A DNA stretch of 64,000 nt from Panicum virgatum (Eukaryota > Streptophyta > Magnoliopsida > Poales > Poaceae): assembly GCF_016808335.1 (NCBI RefSeq), contig NC_053149.1, forward strand, positions 59,596 through 123,595, given 5' to 3'. How positions within the stretch are numbered: the stretch's first letter is position 1; each line of letters starts with the position of its first letter. Shown here piece after piece: positions 62,076 to 64,000 of the stretch. The translations under genes and the position numbers were made by a program. The notes under the pieces are model-generated. The model saw only the letters and a list, made by a program, of their open reading frames with translations. It had not been told where the DNA came from and made no database searches.

Positions 62076-64000
62076 TGCTCATAATAAATCGATGAGAACG
62101 TAGGTTCCCATTTCAATGTGGTAAGGACTATTATATTTTCAAAAAAATATGTCAGGGTACTCTATATGAGTTTTCATTCCTACAGGGTAGTATTCTGTGC
62201 CCCTATTCCAACGGGATCGAGAACACCCGATTTTGGATCCTGTAGCATGAGTTATAGCCTTTAAACTTCACGGGGAAGGTATTCGGGGCTCTCAGGCCCT
62301 GTCTATCGCCCTTCAGGGATGAGCGACAGATGAATCTTTCCTATATGGTCCTTCTAGACATGTGGAACATGTTTGGGCAAAAATTCCTCAGTTTCATCGG
62401 AGGCTAGTCGGTTGGGCGGGTGCAAAAGAGCCAATTGCTCATAATGAATCGATGAGAACGTAGGTGCCCATTTCAATGTCGTAAGGACTATTATATTTTC
62501 AAAAATATATGTCAGGGTACTCTACATGAGTTTTCGTTCCTACAGGGTAGTATTCTTGTCCCTATTTTAACGGGACCGAGAACTCAAAATTTTGGATCCA
62601 GTAGCATGAGTTATAGCCTTGAAACTGCACGGGGAAGGTATTCGGGGCTCTCTGGCCCTGTCTATTGCCCTATAGGGATAAGCGCCATATGAATCTTTCC
62701 TATATGGTCCTTCTAGACATGTGGAACATGTTTGGGTAAAAATTCCTCAGTTTCATCGGAGGCTAGTCGGTTGGGCGGGTGCAACAGAGCCTCCTGCTCA
62801 TAATAAATCGATGAGAACGTAGGTTCCCATTTCAATGTGGTAAGGACTATTATATTTTCAAAAAAATATGTCAGGGTTTTCAATCCTACAGGGTAGTATT
62901 CTTGTCCCTATTTTAACTGGACCAAGAACTCCCAATTTTGGATCCTGTAGCATGAGTTATAGCCTTTAAACTACACGAGGAAGGTATTCGGAGCTCTCAG
63001 GCCCTGTCTATCGCCCTTCAGGGATGAGCGACAGATGAATCTTTCCTATATGGTCGTTCAGATCAAGTGGAACATGTTTGGGTAAAAATTCCTCAGTTTC
63101 ATCGGAGGCTAGTCGGTTGGGCGGGTGCAACTGAGCCACCTGCTCATAATAACTCGATGAGAACGTAGGTGCCCATTTCAATGTGGTAAGGACTATTATA
63201 TTTTCAAAAAAAATATGTCAGGGTACACTATTTGAGTTTTCATTCCTACAGGGTAGTATTCTGTGCCCCTATTCCAACGGGATCGAGAACTACCGATTTT
63301 GGATCCGTAGCATGGGTTATAGCCTTTAAACTGCACGGGGAAGGTATTCGGGGCTCTCAGGCCCTGTCTATCGCCCTCCAGGGATGAGCGACAGATGAAT
63401 GTTTCCTATATGGTCCTTCTAGACATGTGGAACATGTTTTGGCAAAAATTCCTCAGTTTCATCTGAGGCTAGTCGGTTGGGCGGGTGCAACAGAGCCACC
63501 TGCTCATAATAAATCGATGAGAACGTAGGTTCCCATTTCAATGTGGTAAGGACTATTATATTTTCAAAAAAATATGTCAGGGTACTCTATATGAGTTTTC
63601 GTTCCTACAGGGTAGTATTCTGTGCCTCTATTCCAACGGGATCGAGAACTTCCGATTTTGAATCCTGTAGCATTAGTTATATCCTTTAAACTGCACGAGG
63701 AAGGTATTCGGGGCTCTCAGTCCCTGTCTATCGCCCTTCAGGGATGAGCGACAGATGAATCTTTCCTATATGGTCCTTCTAGACATGTGGAACATGTTTG
63801 GGGCAAAAATTCCACAGTTTCATCGGAGGCTAGTCGGTTGGGCGGGGTGCAAAAGAGCCAATTGCTCATAATAAATCGATGAGAACGTAGGTGCCCATTT
63901 CAATGTCGTAAGGACTATTATATTTTCAAAAAATATGTCAGGGTACTCTATATGAGTTTTCGTTCCTACAGGGTAGTATTCTTGTCCCTATTTTAACGGG
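62076..64000 (+). repeat. Return of the 48.4-50.4 kb pattern (offset about 13.63 kb)
   Basis: From 62076 rare markers recur in the same order as at 48447 onward: aactcaaaattttgg, tctacatgagttt (48892/62522), gcctcctgctc, cagggttttcaatcc, and ggtcgttcagatcaag (49422/63052). Two extra G bases near 63801 and 63845 may be real indels or sequence errors. Confidence 0.8.

Larger units (their letters stand above)
35646..64000 (+). repeat. Satellite array, right part (about 359-bp monomers)
   Basis: The satellite resumes with the repeated target site in mid-monomer, in the same orientation and family, and runs to the window edge for about 79 monomers. Left of about 40 kb the monomers are diverged. 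To the right they fall into well-homogenised types. Type A has gatgagagctagg, gcattagttatatcc and ggggatctcagtccc. Type B has gcaaaagagccaattgctc, caatgtcgtaagg and attcttgtccctatttt. Type C has gtaggttcccattt. Confidence 0.97.

Noticed and set aside
9647..64000. CRISPR-like or 5S rDNA-like tandem array
   Set aside because: Units are contiguous 360-bp repeats without unique spacers, and I find no 5S rRNA gene or internal control-region sequence in the monomer. It is a plant satellite.
9647..64000. Identity with the maize knob TR-1 or rice TrsA satellites, which have similar unit length
   Set aside because: Only the unit length is similar. I see no sequence feature that I can match to either, so I do not assign the name.

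Overview
The window is repeat DNA from a plant nuclear genome, most likely a grass (Poaceae). The evidence is a Tekay/Del-type Ty3/gypsy chromovirus, two LTRs with very GC-rich promoter-leader segments followed by AT-rich stretches, and a long satellite array with a monomer of about 360 bp. I see no intact host gene, tRNA, rRNA or CRISPR array. I do not recognise the satellite and cannot name the species.

Layout. (1) 1-5132 is the internal region of a decayed chromovirus on the + strand: leader, gag with a CCHC knuckle, protease, reverse transcriptase, RNase H, integrase and a C-terminal chromodomain. It is broken by seven in-frame stops, two frameshifts and loss of the integrase catalytic glutamate. 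A polypurine tract ends it. (2) 5133-9202 is one LTR of about 4.07 kb with a TATA box at 5901. (3) At 9205 a primer-binding site follows this LTR directly, with 0.4 kb of a second leader after it. The order is therefore internal - LTR - PBS/leader, as expected of two elements sharing one LTR. The second element stops abruptly at 9646. (4) 9647-64000 is a head-to-tail satellite of roughly 145 monomers, all in the same orientation. It is interrupted once, at 33693-35645, by a solo LTR on the - strand with a perfect 5-bp target duplication.

The satellite has layered higher-order structure. At 11.1-18.7 kb an octamer of exactly 2857 bp repeats. At 18.75-22.9 kb a larger block is re-copied, missing exactly one octamer. 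At 24.6-27.2 kb there is a tetramer duplication of 1428 bp. A more diverged core (27.2-40 kb) surrounds the solo LTR and carries its own six-to-seven-monomer block copy. At 40-64 kb the array is built mainly on an A/B dimer of about 718 bp. This is arranged as near-perfect dimers (42.6-46.2 kb), a 2860-bp octamer duplication (49.2-54.9 kb) and a 2156-bp hexamer in three copies (55.6-62.1 kb), followed by a partial return of the 48.4-50.4 kb pattern.

Nothing here works as an operon or pathway. The sequence records repeated unequal exchange in heterochromatin, with retroelement insertion and LTR recombination on top. Offsets and boundaries were read by eye from diagnostic variants. A dot-plot would refine the breakpoints.
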